From Methanosarcina barkeri MS (lineage in GTDB: Archaea; Halobacteriota; Methanosarcinia; Methanosarcinales; Methanosarcinaceae): a stretch of 64,000 nt of DNA. The notes below the pieces were generated by a model. The model saw only the letters and a list, made by a program, of their open reading frames with translations. It had not been told where the DNA came from and ran no database searches. Both the position numbers and the translations under genes were made by a program. Location: assembly GCF_000970025.1 (NCBI RefSeq), contig NZ_CP009528.1:3521168-3585167 (forward strand), read 5' to 3'. This document shows, one piece after another, positions 29,011-39,590 of the stretch (the stretch's first letter is position 1; every line of letters begins with the position of its first letter).

Positions 29011-29287
29011 ACATGAGAATATCTGAGAGTTAAAATCCTCAAAATACCTATATGCCTGGTTATTACCCTTTTGATGATCCAATAAATATACAATCAGATT
29101 TAAAACTATGTATTCTGTACAGGCAACTGATGAAAAATACTTTTTGAGAGGAGAAGGATAATAAATAGATCTCGTCAAACTCCAGGCAGGCTAAGCCCAA
29201 AAGATCTGCATAACATGATTAGAAGAAACAGTGTTTAAATTAAATTGCTGTGCGGATACTTTCACTTTGTTCATACATTAGTTCTAC

Positions 29288-29689
29288 TCATACCTTAATT
29301 TCAGACTTTTCCTCAACCACTGTTTTTGTTTTACTACCCGATATTTCTGCCCTTACTTTTCTATAGACGGTGTATTTACCGTTGCCTTCATAAGAAACAA
29401 CATATTTATACTGACCCCCATTAAAAAACTTAAAGCCTTTTCTATAAAACGCAGGGTATTTTACAACACGCAGTGGATCAAGCGAATAACGCTGGTAGAT
29501 GTTGCTGTCCACGAGAGTTTTAACCAAATCAGGTATCACATTCACCTGTTGATACTTCCCCTGAATATTACGTTCAATGATTGCGTTATAAGCAAGTGAA
29601 GCCTGTACCGCAACCGTTACAAACAAAAACTTCAGCAAAAAAACCCCCACAATGAATCCAACAATCCATGCAATCATGAGTAAAAGCAT
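29288..29689 (-). CDS. Small membrane-anchored protein of unknown function
   Basis: From ATG 29689 (GGGGGG site 7 nt upstream) the frame gives 133 residues. One strong N-terminal membrane helix (MIAWIVGFIVGVFLLKFLFV) is followed by a soluble domain with many Tyr and Val (YKYVVSYEGNGKYTVYRKVR) that is probably beta-rich, and a charged tail ending in EEKSEIKV. The frame stays open 45 codons further upstream, but that part has no ribosome site. The protein is predicted to be anchored with the C-terminal domain on one face of the membrane. I do not recognise the family. Confidence 0.6.
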   Translation of the reverse strand: MLLLMIAWIVGFIVGVFLLKFLFVTVAVQASLAYNAIIERNIQGKYQQVNVIPDLVKTLVDSNIYQRYSLDPLRVVKYPAFYRKGFKFFNGGQYKYVVSYEGNGKYTVYRKVRAEISGSKTKTVVEEKSEIKV

Positions 29690-30422
29690 AGCATTACCCC
29701 CCAGACTTAATTTTGTTATGTAATCGGCTACCCACTTCCGATTACAGGAATTATTTAAATATTTGACACTCCCCTCAATTATGAGCATTGCCGGTAAATG
29801 ATCCTTTAAATGGATAATCTTCATAGATTATAACTTTTTCTAAATATTGTCAGGTATTGCATTTAATATGAGAGTTGTATATATATAATAAAAAACCTTA
29901 TGATTAAAACATAAGAATATAATTAATAAAAGTTGACCAGACTCTTACACAGAAGATTGCTATTGACAAAAAGATAACACGAATACTTACTCTTTCACCT
30001 GAAGCGATAATTCACAAGTCTGTGTTACTTATATCGTCTTGCAAGATCAGTTTTGGTTCACCTTAAAAAAAGATATAACTTAGTAAAAAGTATGAGAAAC
30101 CTAAAAGAATAATCAAAGAATAAATTTTAGAATTTATGAACATCTTCAGTGAGTACTTTCGGTTAGCATTAAAACGAACATTCAATAGCAAAAAACCTAG
30201 CCAATCATTATAACTTGTCATTAGAAGTGACTTTAACCTATGTGTTTATCATCAACAGCTAATGAAAATGGGAAGATAGAAACAGGCAGTATAAATATTA
30301 AAAGAAAGGTACAAAATAAGTAAATTGAATTTCGCACACGGCAGTTTTATCAATTACCAATTTCCAGTGTAAGTTTCCTTCAAGTAAAATTAGCAGGCCT
30401 GCAGTTTAATTTGTGAACACTC
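29690..30422. other. Intergenic region (733 bp)
   Basis: No convincing gene on either strand. It contains TGACCAGACTCTTACACA (29934-29951), nearly the same as 19604-19621, and otherwise only AT-rich sequence with many stops in all frames. Confidence 0.5.
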
Positions 30423-31352
30423 TTATACCTGGCTATTTAGATCCTCTGAACTCTGCCTGAGGCTGTTTACAAGTTTTCGGATAGCTTCAGCAACCTGGTA
30501 CTCCGATGCTCCCCAGTGAACTACAGCTCCATCAAAACCCGAAATCTTTACAAGCCCTGAATTTTCAGACCTGCAGCAGCGAGTAATAAAGGATTTTGAG
30601 GGTACAACTATTTCGGACTTGAAAGGACAGATGTTTATAAAAGAATACTCTAGTTCAGGAAAACGCATCTCAAAAAGATTCTTCGAAATCTCGCATCCTA
30701 CAAGTAAATGTCCATTTTCTGTGAGCACATCCGAATCCAGGCACTTGCCTTCGAGGCCAGACGAGCTGCATGGAAAAACCGTATTTTTTCCTTCAAAACG
30801 CCTGAGGTCAATTACCTTTTCAGTAAACCTGACCTGGAGGTCCCCGAAAATTCCACTGGCGTCAAGCCTTTTCACAACAAGAGAAAGCCAGGACGGATAA
30901 GGAGGAGCAACGTCAAGTATTTCTAGCTCAAGAATACTTGAAAGGTCAGGGGCATGAACAAAAGTAACATGCCTATCCATACCTGTAAAAATTACTGTGT
31001 TCACTTTGCCGGTACAGAGCTTTTCTGCAGTCTCGATCAGGAGTGTGCGGTCTTTTATGTTTAATTCCCTGTCATACTTTACCACCTCTTCTCCTGAGGC
31101 TATTGTTTCGAGAGCTTCAACTTTCCTGAGCAATCCCTCTCCGCTTTTTTTTACGTGATAAACTGCATATTCGTAGTCGCCTGTCTGAGGATTTCCCTTT
31201 TCTGTAATCAGATAGTCAGTCAGAAAATAGATAGGCTCCTCAGTGCCCGGGCAGAAGGATTTTGTTACGCCCACATACTTATACTCATCAGGAAAAATCA
31301 TAGATATCGGTTGTTTTGGATGATTTTTTTGGGTTATCGATTCTATAGTCAC
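30423..31352 (-). CDS. Conserved-looking soluble protein of unknown function
   Basis: The frame encodes 309 residues with ordinary composition, no signal peptide and no membrane helix. Notable features are a set of cysteines (CPGTEEPIYF, a CSSSGLEGKCL segment, CCRSENSG) and a C-terminal GFDGAVVHWGASEYQVAEAIR. I do not recognise it with confidence. The start may be GTG 31352 or the internal ATG at 31301 (MIFPDEYKYVG), since neither has a clear ribosome site. A TATA-like AATAAAAATT lies near 31400, next to a 13-bp tandem array. Codon use is like that of housekeeping neighbours, so it is very likely a real gene. Confidence 0.75.
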   Translation of the reverse strand: MTIESITQKNHPKQPISMIFPDEYKYVGVTKSFCPGTEEPIYFLTDYLITEKGNPQTGDYEYAVYHVKKSGEGLLRKVEALETIASGEEVVKYDRELNIKDRTLLIETAEKLCTGKVNTVIFTGMDRHVTFVHAPDLSSILELEILDVAPPYPSWLSLVVKRLDASGIFGDLQVRFTEKVIDLRRFEGKNTVFPCSSSGLEGKCLDSDVLTENGHLLVGCEISKNLFEMRFPELEYSFINICPFKSEIVVPSKSFITRCCRSENSGLVKISGFDGAVVHWGASEYQVAEAIRKLVNSLRQSSEDLNSQV

Positions 31353-31425
31353 GAGGCTAAATAATGCAACTACTCAACTGAGATGCAATGAAATTTTTAT
31401 TGCAACAATTACAGGCGTGACTATA

Positions 31426-31516
31426 GGTTACTGTTCTGGGTTACTGTTCTGGGTTACTGTTCTGGGTTACTGTTCTGGGTTACTGTTCTGGGTTACTGTT
31501 CTAGGTTACTGTTCTG
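31426..31516. repeat. 13-bp tandem repeat, 7 copies
   Basis: Unit ggttactgttctg is repeated seven times with one change in the last junction. It lies between the promoter of the unknown gene at 31352 and the 3' end of the LeuD-like gene. Confidence 0.95.
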
Positions 31517-31620
31517 GATTACTATTATTTTAGTAATTGTCAAATTTAATTCATTTCTGGTATGTTTCCGTTGTACATTTGGGTGTACTTTTCGGTATAT
31601 TTTGATATATACTGGACTAA

Positions 31621-32118
31621 TTATTCTTTTTGCTCGCTCTGGATTATTTTTCTATGAGCTACAAGCCCGCCGTCAGCAAGTATCTGAAGAAGGAAATCCG
31701 GCAATTTATTTCCCCTGAATGTGCCTTTACCTGAAACCGTAACCTCGCCTTTTAGCAGATAAACCCTGATCTCATCTCCTTCCTGACACTCGATATCGGC
31801 TTCAATAAGAGGTAGCCCTACATTGATTGCATTTCGGAAAAAGATCCTTGCGAAAGATTTTGCTACAACACAGGCTATACCTGCATGTTTTAAAGCAAGG
31901 GGAGCCTGTTCTCTTGAGGAGCCGCAGCCGAAATTGCTGCCTGCTACAATAATATCCCCTGGTTTTACTTTTTTTGCAAACTCGGGGTCAATGCCTTCCA
32001 TTGCATGAGCTGCAAAAACCTGCATATCTTTGGTCCGCAGGTATTTACCAGGAATAATTACATCTGTATCGATATCGTTTCCGAATTTCCAGACTCGGCC
32101 TATGATAGGGGTTTTCAT
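31621..32118 (-). CDS. Aconitase-type dehydratase small subunit, probably homoaconitase (AksE)
   Basis: The 165-residue swivel-domain protein shows [17 protein letters not shown] at residues 13-29, then [17 protein letters not shown] and [18 protein letters not shown], the marks of a LeuD-type small subunit. It pairs with a separate large [4Fe-4S] subunit encoded elsewhere. The loop residues R28-T29 in YLRT are those I recall as typical of methanogen homoaconitase (AksD/AksE, coenzyme B synthesis), where isopropylmalate isomerases carry a different pair after YL. The enzyme would dehydrate and rehydrate homocitrate and its longer homologues. The leucine role remains the alternative. Confidence 0.85.
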   Translation of the reverse strand: MKTPIIGRVWKFGNDIDTDVIIPGKYLRTKDMQVFAAHAMEGIDPEFAKKVKPGDIIVAGSNFGCGSSREQAPLALKHAGIACVVAKSFARIFFRNAINVGLPLIEADIECQEGDEIRVYLLKGEVTVSGKGTFRGNKLPDFLLQILADGGLVAHRKIIQSEQKE

Positions 32119-32295
32119 CGCATTTCACCTGCGAAGTAGGTTTTTTTAATGGTATATCTAGATAGCGGGAAAGTGAAGTAAAAAACTGCAGACCTGACTT
32201 AAAATAAAGTTGAAAATAGAATCCAAAAATAAAGACAAAGGAAAAAGAAAGAGAAATAAAGGTGAAGCAGAGTGAGTAATAGTACACTCCGTAGC

Positions 32296-34818
32296 TTATG
32301 CCTTTATTTCTTCTCCATTTAATACGGCTTCTTCACTTACTTTCACTTCTTTTGTCGTATCTCCATAACTCACTACATAAGGTCCCGAAGGTGCAGTATC
32401 AAACTGCGTTTCGCCTGTAATCGGGCCATCTGTTGAATAAGGCACTGTAAACTCGTACCTTCCCTGAGAGTCTGCGGTTGTTGACTGCGAGTATCCAAAG
32501 GTTCTTCCCTGGTCCGTAAGAATTGTCGTGTTTATATTAACGGTCTCATTGGGGGAAGCTGTGCCTGTTATATTTGCACCTTTGACGTACTCGAAGATTT
32601 TTACATATCCGGTGTCTACTTCAGGGAGTTTGCCTCCGTAGAAGTAATTATAGACCTGTTTATATCCGACCTCGTCAGTTTGGTAGGCCTCAGTCTCGTG
32701 AACCATACGGTATTGTTTCAAGCCATTTCCGTCAAAAATATGCAGTTTTGCTTCCATGGAATTAAAATATCGGGTAGAAGGTATGCTCTGATATTTGCTA
32801 CCTGTCCAGTAAGCCTGATAATATCCGTCAGTATCAAGAGTCCAGGCAGGCATTGCCCCAAATATCTCTGTAGCCATTCTGGCATCAGACATTATGTAAC
32901 GTGAACCCATTTTGTCAGGCCTTGGATCTATGGCTTTGAGTACGGCAGTTGCTTCTTCTTCGGATGGAGCGGTAAAGAAGGTTGCAGCTCCCGGCTGGTT
33001 TGTCTCGTTAATACTTACCCTGCGGCCTCCTATTCCTGCCTGGAACGGATTCGCATTTGGCATCCTGTGCCCTATTGTCTCTATGTAGTGCCCGTAGTCC
33101 CACCAAGACATAACACCGTATGCAGTGTCTGGATACTGGAACATCTCTCCGTTTGTTGGGGCTTCATAAATGGTATTGTAGTTCATACCAGGGTCCGGGG
33201 TGTTTGAGTGGAGCCAATTACAGGCTTCCGTCCAGGGCTCATTAGGCTCGTCTGAGCCAACTGCATATAGCATTGCATATGCACATACCGGATAGATCAG
33301 AAATACCACTATAAGCAGGACTGCTAAAACCTGCTGTACTTTGACGAATTTCAATGCTTTCGGGACATCTGCAAGCGATTTTACATCACTTTTGAACTTC
33401 TGGTCAAGTTCACTCCATTTTACTTTTTCAAGTAACAATCCACCCAGATATGCACTCAGGATTGAAACGTTTATTGAATAGTAATATGCAAAACGGTTCT
33501 GACCGTAAATTGCAAGGAGGATAAAGAAACTCCAGACAAGAACCAGAAATTCCTGAGGCTTTGGCCTTCTAAACAGGTTTGCAGCCAGAATAAGCATTCC
33601 TAGAATAGAAGCGAGAAATCCCGTAGTAGTAAAATTTGAAAAAACTTTAGATAGAGTGAAGACGCCATCATTGTAAAATATAGAAGTAGCTTCACCAATT
33701 GTGGAAGGTCCTCCCTGTTGAATCCCAAAAACAGTGTTTGGTGCACTTATGATAAGAGAATACAGAGATGGAGATGCGATTTTAATAACAATAAACCCTA
33801 GAATGCCAGCTCCGAGAATGATAAGAGGGTAGTAATAAGCCGTCATTTGCTTTCTTTTGAATTCCCTTTCAATAAGACTCAAAGCCGCAAAACCTGCCAT
33901 TGTCCCAAGAGATGTGATAACATGGAACCAGGAGTAATAATACAGAGAAAAACCCATGTCAGGATGGACAAATGGAAGGATAAGGATTGTACTTACCAGA
34001 CAGGTGACTATGCCTGTAAACCCAAGGTAGTCACTGGATTCATTCCGGAAATTGTCCAAGATATACTGGAATATAGCATAAACGAGAACGATTAATAAAA
34101 ATAGTGAGCCTCCGGGCCAGCAAAGCTGGTAAGCTGAGTACATGACTCCAGCCAGAACTGAGTATAGAAAAGGTTCTTTCAGGACAGTGAATTTCTTATT
34201 GAACACGTCTTCAAAACGCAGATTTTTTTCCTTTGCCGAAATCAAAGCCAGCATGAAAAACATCATGAATAAAGTACTGAATAGTGACTCTGCAACATGA
34301 TGATCAGTGAACCCGACCAGTGAACGGGTCAGAAACTGCCCCGGAGCAAGTGCAATAAGGATCGCAGCCAGAACTCCTGTTTTATGCCCACCAAGGTATT
34401 TTCCTATGTAATAAACAGGAATTACAGTCAGAGCTCCGAGAACTGCAGGAAAATAAGCTCCAACAGTATCAACAAGATGAGAGCTGGGATGACCCATTCC
34501 AAGAATCAGGGAAGTAATAGCCATCATTTGATCAAACAATGGACCAAAATGTATGTAACTCCCATTAGGATAGTTGGTCATGGGATTGAAAAACATCCTG
34601 TGAGGGTAGTTTTCAAGCAGAACTCTTAAGGTACGCATATGGTACCACGCATCGTTGGTCGCAAACTTTACGGACCCATCGGACAAGAACACCGTAGCTG
34701 AAGGAAGTGTCCTGACCCATAGAGATATAAAACCGATTATCGCAACTGCCAGAGCATAAGGCCAGCTGGACTTGATTTTGTTTTGAAATGATGATACAGG
34801 ATGATCCTGAGAACTCAT
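32296..34818 (-). CDS. aglB: AglB oligosaccharyltransferase (STT3 family), copy 1
   Basis: AglB moves a lipid-linked glycan to Asn in N-X-S/T sites of proteins outside the membrane. The N-terminal two thirds hold 11 to 13 membrane helices, with NDAWYHMRT in the first external loop (catalytic Asp) and FTDHHVAES in a later loop. The external C-terminal domain starts near residue 520 with the signature SWWDYGHYIE, followed by IGGRRVSINETNQPGA. ATG 34818 is preceded by AAGGGGATT; 840 residues. A TATA-like tract is at about 34850-34860. It is the last of three tandem paralogues. Parts are identical to copy 2 and others to copy 3. Confidence 0.95.
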   Translation of the reverse strand: MSSQDHPVSSFQNKIKSSWPYALAVAIIGFISLWVRTLPSATVFLSDGSVKFATNDAWYHMRTLRVLLENYPHRMFFNPMTNYPNGSYIHFGPLFDQMMAITSLILGMGHPSSHLVDTVGAYFPAVLGALTVIPVYYIGKYLGGHKTGVLAAILIALAPGQFLTRSLVGFTDHHVAESLFSTLFMMFFMLALISAKEKNLRFEDVFNKKFTVLKEPFLYSVLAGVMYSAYQLCWPGGSLFLLIVLVYAIFQYILDNFRNESSDYLGFTGIVTCLVSTILILPFVHPDMGFSLYYYSWFHVITSLGTMAGFAALSLIEREFKRKQMTAYYYPLIILGAGILGFIVIKIASPSLYSLIISAPNTVFGIQQGGPSTIGEATSIFYNDGVFTLSKVFSNFTTTGFLASILGMLILAANLFRRPKPQEFLVLVWSFFILLAIYGQNRFAYYYSINVSILSAYLGGLLLEKVKWSELDQKFKSDVKSLADVPKALKFVKVQQVLAVLLIVVFLIYPVCAYAMLYAVGSDEPNEPWTEACNWLHSNTPDPGMNYNTIYEAPTNGEMFQYPDTAYGVMSWWDYGHYIETIGHRMPNANPFQAGIGGRRVSINETNQPGAATFFTAPSEEEATAVLKAIDPRPDKMGSRYIMSDARMATEIFGAMPAWTLDTDGYYQAYWTGSKYQSIPSTRYFNSMEAKLHIFDGNGLKQYRMVHETEAYQTDEVGYKQVYNYFYGGKLPEVDTGYVKIFEYVKGANITGTASPNETVNINTTILTDQGRTFGYSQSTTADSQGRYEFTVPYSTDGPITGETQFDTAPSGPYVVSYGDTTKEVKVSEEAVLNGEEIKA

Positions 34819-35379
34819 AATAATCCCCTTTAAGAGGTAAGTTTTTTCAATCAAATATATAATTTGTGGAAGAAGAAAATCAAATAGATAATATTATCCT
34901 ATGCAGGCAAATCAGCCTGATTATTTATAGTCCTGATAGTTTATGTTCAGAAACTTCATGCAGCTTTCATACTGAGCCTATCAGGATAGGCTTCATCGAT
35001 TCGATATTACTGAAATTTTTGCTCATCTTTCCTGAAGCAGGTTTTCTCAAGCTGTCTACTTTTGAAACAGTAATAAGTCTTCTAAAAGACGTGGCAACTC
35101 TTCTGATTCCACCTTGAGAATCCATCTTAGACGTGAAACGAAGTTGTTAACAGTATATAAAAGTATATGTGATTGAAGGATATATAAATGAAAGTATATG
35201 CAACTGGCAGATATAAAAGTATATGTAACTGGTGGATATATAAAATAATTGTTCTAAAAAAATGGCAGTCTTTTTTTAAAATTTTAGAAGTGTTTTTTAG
35301 AAGAATAAAAATAAGAATAAAAAAGAAGAAGAAAGGAGAAATAAAGGTACATTATAGTAAACAATAGCACATTCTACTT
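34819..35379. other. Spacer upstream of aglB copy 1 (561 bp)
   Basis: No gene. The sequence is related to the spacer upstream of aglB copy 2 (39050-39590): both hold a TATA-like tract next to the start, a TTTATGTTCA...CATACTG..CC segment, and GAAACAGTA.T..TCTTCTAAA. This shows that the duplicated unit included the upstream region. Short direct repeats of AGTATATG type occur at 35150-35225. Confidence 0.6.
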
Positions 35380-35577
35380 TTAGGCCTTTACTTCTTCTCC
35401 TTTTAATACGGCTTCTTCACTTACTTTCACTTCTTTTGTCGTATCGCCATAGCTCAACACGTAGGGTCCTGAAGGTGCAGTATCAAACTGCGTTTCGCCT
35501 GCAACCGGACCACCGTCTGTTGAATAAGGCACTGTAAACTCGTACCTTCCATGAGAGTCTGCAGTTGTTGATTGAGT
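35380..35577 (-). pseudogene. Severed C-terminal end of aglB copy 2
   Basis: Reading leftwards, the frame gives the last 65 or so residues of an AglB (STTADSHGRYEFTVPYSTDG ... SYGDTTKEVKVSEEAVLKGE) and ends with TAA at 35380-35382. It is cut off from the rest of the gene by the insertion sequence and has no start of its own. Confidence 0.92.
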
Positions 35578-36716
35578 TAGGAGTTACGCAGTTGGCTCCT
35601 AGCATATTGTTTTTTCCAAACTTTCAAATATTTGAATTAATTTAACGTGTATTGGGGATTCCTTAAGTATTCTGTCACTGCCACTCTTCTAATTTTCATA
35701 GCACTTTCAAACCAGGATATTCCACTTTTGATTCTTTGTAATTCCAGTCTAAGAAAAGCTCTTAATGAGAACATTATATGTGCTCTTTGTGATTCTTCCT
35801 TTCTTGCCTGACATTTTTCGACACCACAGAACTGTTTTATTCCCCTATGATATTCCTCAATTTTCCATGACTTCTTTGCCAAATCTTCACGTTTTGCTTC
35901 ATCCATCTCTTGCACATCTGTAACCCAGTGTTGCGTGTCTCCATTTTTTGAAACTATCCTAAACACCTTTACAAATCCATATGCTTTGAGGTGAACCACA
36001 CGTCCTTTTGGAGGAATATCTACTGTTTCAAGTGGCACATTTCCCTTGTTGTCAGGATTTACCAAACGATTATTTTTCAATCTTGTAAGGAAATGCCACT
36101 CTTTCTGTCTAATGGCTTTAAGGTTTTTCACACTTGCATACCATGTATCAAATAAAACGAATTTGGGATTAAAACCACGTTCTTCGGCCTTGTCAAGCAT
36201 ATCACGGAAATGGTCATTCTTTGTTTTGTCGTCTACATCGATGTTATAAATTCGAAAATCGATAGGTATAACGGTTGTACCGTCAGTCCAAACTAAGGTA
36301 ACCAGGCCTATTCCCTTTACAGTACGATGATGTTTTCCACTCCACATACGACGAACAAAAGCAATTTCTTCTGCGTATGGTTTATCTAATGTTGAATCAT
36401 CAACAATTAGGTATCCTCCCTTAAGCTTGACATAACTTTTTACTTCCTCCCATAGTGCTTCCGTGTCTGGAGGTTGCCTTTGAAGGCAACGAGTAAAAGC
36501 ATCATGAGAAGGAGCATTAGCTATGTCTGGATAACATCTAGCAGCTTCAGTACAGCTAAAAACGTTAGAAGCCGCAATGAGAAAATTAATGTAGTCAATG
36601 TCGGTACACTTAGGTGGATTTATGTCCATAACTCCGTACGTTTTTAGAGAAACACTAAGCCATAAGTATATTTATAAAGATATCAAGTTTTCGGCATTTT
36701 AACTGCGTAAGTCCTA
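35578..36716 (-). mobile_element. Insertion sequence, 1139 bp, in the 3' end of aglB copy 2
   Basis: The ends TAGGAGTTACGCAGTT (35578-35593) and AACTGCGTAAGTCCTA (36701-36716) are inverted repeats with one mismatch. TGAGT is duplicated on both sides (35573-35577 and 36717-36721). Removing the element and one TGAGT restores an uninterrupted AglB frame (RTFEYTQSTTAD), so the insertion is clean and recent. It carries one transposase gene. The family is probably IS701/IS4-like by transposase motifs. Its ends are shared with the MITE at 17670. Confidence 0.95.
35637..36629 (-). CDS. IS701/IS4-like DDE transposase
   Basis: The 330-residue protein has the first catalytic Asp in LIVDDSTLDKPYAEEI, followed by MWSGKHHRTVKGIGLVTLVW, a second Asp in FVLFDTWYAS, and WKIEEYHRGIKQFCGVEKCQ, where the Glu and the YxxxxK-like spacing resemble the YREK box of IS4-superfamily enzymes. 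Proteins of this pattern are usually filed as IS701 family in Methanosarcina and cyanobacteria. The gene has no frameshift and appears intact, so it can in principle move both this element and the MITE with matching ends. It ends 59 bp inside the left end and starts 87 bp inside the right end. Confidence 0.92.
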   Translation of the reverse strand: MDINPPKCTDIDYINFLIAASNVFSCTEAARCYPDIANAPSHDAFTRCLQRQPPDTEALWEEVKSYVKLKGGYLIVDDSTLDKPYAEEIAFVRRMWSGKHHRTVKGIGLVTLVWTDGTTVIPIDFRIYNIDVDDKTKNDHFRDMLDKAEERGFNPKFVLFDTWYASVKNLKAIRQKEWHFLTRLKNNRLVNPDNKGNVPLETVDIPPKGRVVHLKAYGFVKVFRIVSKNGDTQHWVTDVQEMDEAKREDLAKKSWKIEEYHRGIKQFCGVEKCQARKEESQRAHIMFSLRAFLRLELQRIKSGISWFESAMKIRRVAVTEYLRNPQYTLN

Positions 36717-39049
36717 TGAGTATATTCAAAGGTCCGTCCCTTATCCGTAAGGATTGTAGTGCTTATTTTAACAGTTTCATTCGGAGAAGCCGTGCCTGTT
36801 ATATTCGCACCTTTGACGTACTCGAAGATTTTTACATAGCCGGTGTCTGTCTCAGAGAGCTTACCTCCGTAGAAATAATTGTAGACCTGTTTATACCCGA
36901 CCTCGTTGCTTTGGTGGGTATCAGTCTCGTAAACCATACGGTAATGTTTCAAGCTATTTCCGTCAAAAATATACAGCTTTGCTTCCATGGAATTAAAATA
37001 TCGGGTAGAAGGTATGCTCTGATATTGACTACCTGTCCAGTAAGCCTGATAGTACCCATCAGTATCAAGAGTCCAGGCAGGCATTGCCTCGAACATCACT
37101 GTAGCCATGTAGGCATCAGCTATTACGTAACGTGCACCCATTTTGTCAGGCCTTGGATCTATGGCTTTGAGTACGGCAGTTGCTTCTTCTTCGGATGGAG
37201 CTGTGAAAAAGGTTGCAGCTCCCGGCTGATTTGTCTCGTTAATGCTTACCCTGCGGCCTCCGATTCCTGCCTGGAACGGGTTCGCATTTGGCATCCTGTG
37301 ACCTATTGTCTCTATATAGTGTCCGAAGTCCCACCAAGACATAACACCGTATGCAGTGTCTGGATACTGGAACATCTCTCCGTTTTTCGGGGCTTCATAA
37401 ATGGCATTATAGTCCATTCCCGGATCAGGAGTATTTGAACGGAGCCAGTCACAAGCTTCCACCCACGGACTAGGGGTACCGTTTGAAATTTTTGTATATG
37501 CCATCGCAGATCCGTATACCGGATAAATCAAAAATATTACTATAAGAAGGACTGCAAAAACCTGTTCTACTTTGACGAATTTCAACGCCCTCGGGATATC
37601 TGCAGGCGACTTTACATTACTTTTGAACTTCTGGTCAAGTTCACTCCACTTTACTTTTTCAAGTAACAAGCCTCCAAGATAGGCACTCAGGATTGAAACG
37701 TTTATGGAATAGTAATATGCAAAACGGTTCTGGCCATAAATTGCAAAAAGAATTAAAAGACTCCAGATAAGAAGTAACACTTCCTGAGTCTTTGGTTTTC
37801 TGAACAGGTTTGCAGCCAGAATAAACATCCCGAGCAGAGATGCGAAAAATCCCGTGGGAGTGAAATATTCATAAGCTTTGGACATGGTAAAGACGCCGTC
37901 GTCGTAAAATGTAGAAGAAGCTTCACCAATTGTCGAAGGTCCTCCATGTTGAATTCCAAAAACAGTGCTCGGTGCGTTTATAATCAGGGAATAAAATGAA
38001 GGAGATAAAATTTTGATAAATATAAGCCCAAGAATACCAGCTCCGAGGATAATCAGCGGGTAATAATAAGTCTTCATTTTCTTTCTTTTGAATTCCCTTT
38101 CAATGAGACTCAAAACCGCAAAGCCTACCATTGTTCCAAGAGCAGTAACGACATGGAACCAGGAGTAATAATAAAGTGAAAAGCCCATGTCAGGATGAAC
38201 AAATGGAAGGATAAGGATTGTACTTACTAAGCAGGTGACTACACCTGTAAACCCAAGGTAATCGCTTGACTCATTCCGGAAGTTGTCAAAGATATACTGG
38301 AACACGGCATAAACAAGAACAATTAATAAGAAAAGAGAACCTCCTGGCCATGAAAGCTGGTAAGCTGAGTACATAACACCAGCCAGAACCGAGTATAGAA
38401 AAGGTTCTTTCAGGACAGTGAATTTCTTATTGAACACGTCTTCAAAACGCAGATTTTTTTCCTTTGCCGAAATCAAAGCCAGCATGAAAAACATCATGAA
38501 TAAAGTACTGAATAGTGACTCTGCAACATGATGGTCAGTGAACCCAACCAGTGAACGGGTCAGAAACTGCCCCGGAGCAAGTGCAATAAGGATCGCAGCC
38601 AGAACTCCTGTTTTATGCCCACCAAGGTATTTTCCTATGTAATAAACAGGAATTACAGTCAGAGCTCCGAGAACTGCAGGAAAATAAGCTCCAACAGTAT
38701 CAACAAGATGAGAGCTGGGATGACCCATTCCAAGAATCAGGGAAGTAATAGCCATCATTTGATCAAACAATGGACCAAAATGGATGTAGCTCCCATTAGG
38801 ATAGTTGGTCATTGGGTCGAAAAACATTCTGTGGGGGTAGTTTTCAAGCAGAACCCTTAAGGTACGCATATGAAACCAGGCATCATTAGCCGTAAACCTT
38901 ACAGACCCATCGGATAAGAACACCGTAGCTGAAGGACATGTTCTTATCCATAGAGATATGAAACCGATTATCGCAACTGCCAGAGCATAAGGCCAGCTGG
39001 ACTTGATTATATCTTTGAACGATGATACAGGATGATCCTGAGAACTCAT
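36683..39049 (-). pseudogene. aglB: AglB oligosaccharyltransferase copy 2, C-terminus cut off by an IS
   Basis: From ATG 39049 (AAGGGATT site upstream) the frame runs 788 residues and ends 14 residues inside the insertion sequence (THRTYAVKMPKT). About 65 residues of the external C-terminal domain are lost. The membrane part, NDAWFHMRT, FTDHHVAES and the signature SWWDFGHYIE (Phe for the Tyr of copy 1) are intact. The missing part is a peripheral beta-rich region, so the truncated enzyme may still fold; whether it works is unknown. A 1.2-kb stretch near the 5' end is nearly identical to copy 1, and another block to copy 3. Confidence 0.9.
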
Positions 39050-39590
39050 AACAATCCCTTTAGAGATAAGTTTTTTCAATTAAGTATATAACTTATAGAA
39101 GAAGAAAATAAAATAGGTAATATTATACAGATATGTAATAATATACAGGCAATTAGGTCTTATTATTCACTAGTTATAATTATAGTTGTTCAGAGCTACT
39201 TTATTTATGTTCATGAATCTCATGCATATTTCATACTGGGCCGGTCAGAAAAGTCTTCAAGAGATTCAGTATTCCCGGTTTTGCTTTTCTTCCCTGGCTC
39301 GCAGGCTCTCTAAGACTGCCTACCTCGAAACAGTAGTGTCTTCTAAAGATGTGTCAATATTCTAGTTCCACATTAAGAAGCTCTTTGGTATGTAAAAAAC
39401 TTTATTAATAGTATATAAAAGTATATGTAATCTGTCAATTTATAAAAAACAAGCATTCTGGAAAGAGGGGGGAGCTACTATAAAATATCAAAAATAAGCC
39501 GTTCAGGAAGATAAAATAAAAATAAAGATAAGAAAAGAAGGAAAAAGAAATAAAGGTGTGAAATTAACTTAACCACACATTTCGAGTTGT
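39050..39590. other. Spacer between aglB copies 3 and 2 (541 bp)
   Basis: No gene. A TATA-like AAGTATATAAC lies about 35 bp before the copy 2 start. The middle is related to the spacer upstream of copy 1. A purine-rich tract (39500-39555) near the copy 3 stop has a counterpart at the end of the other two copies. Confidence 0.6.

Noticed and set aside
28687-29178. 163-residue minus-strand frame with repeated SRVNYLIISI
   Set aside because: Produced by the 30-bp tandem repeat (period divisible by three); no ribosome site and no independent coding support.
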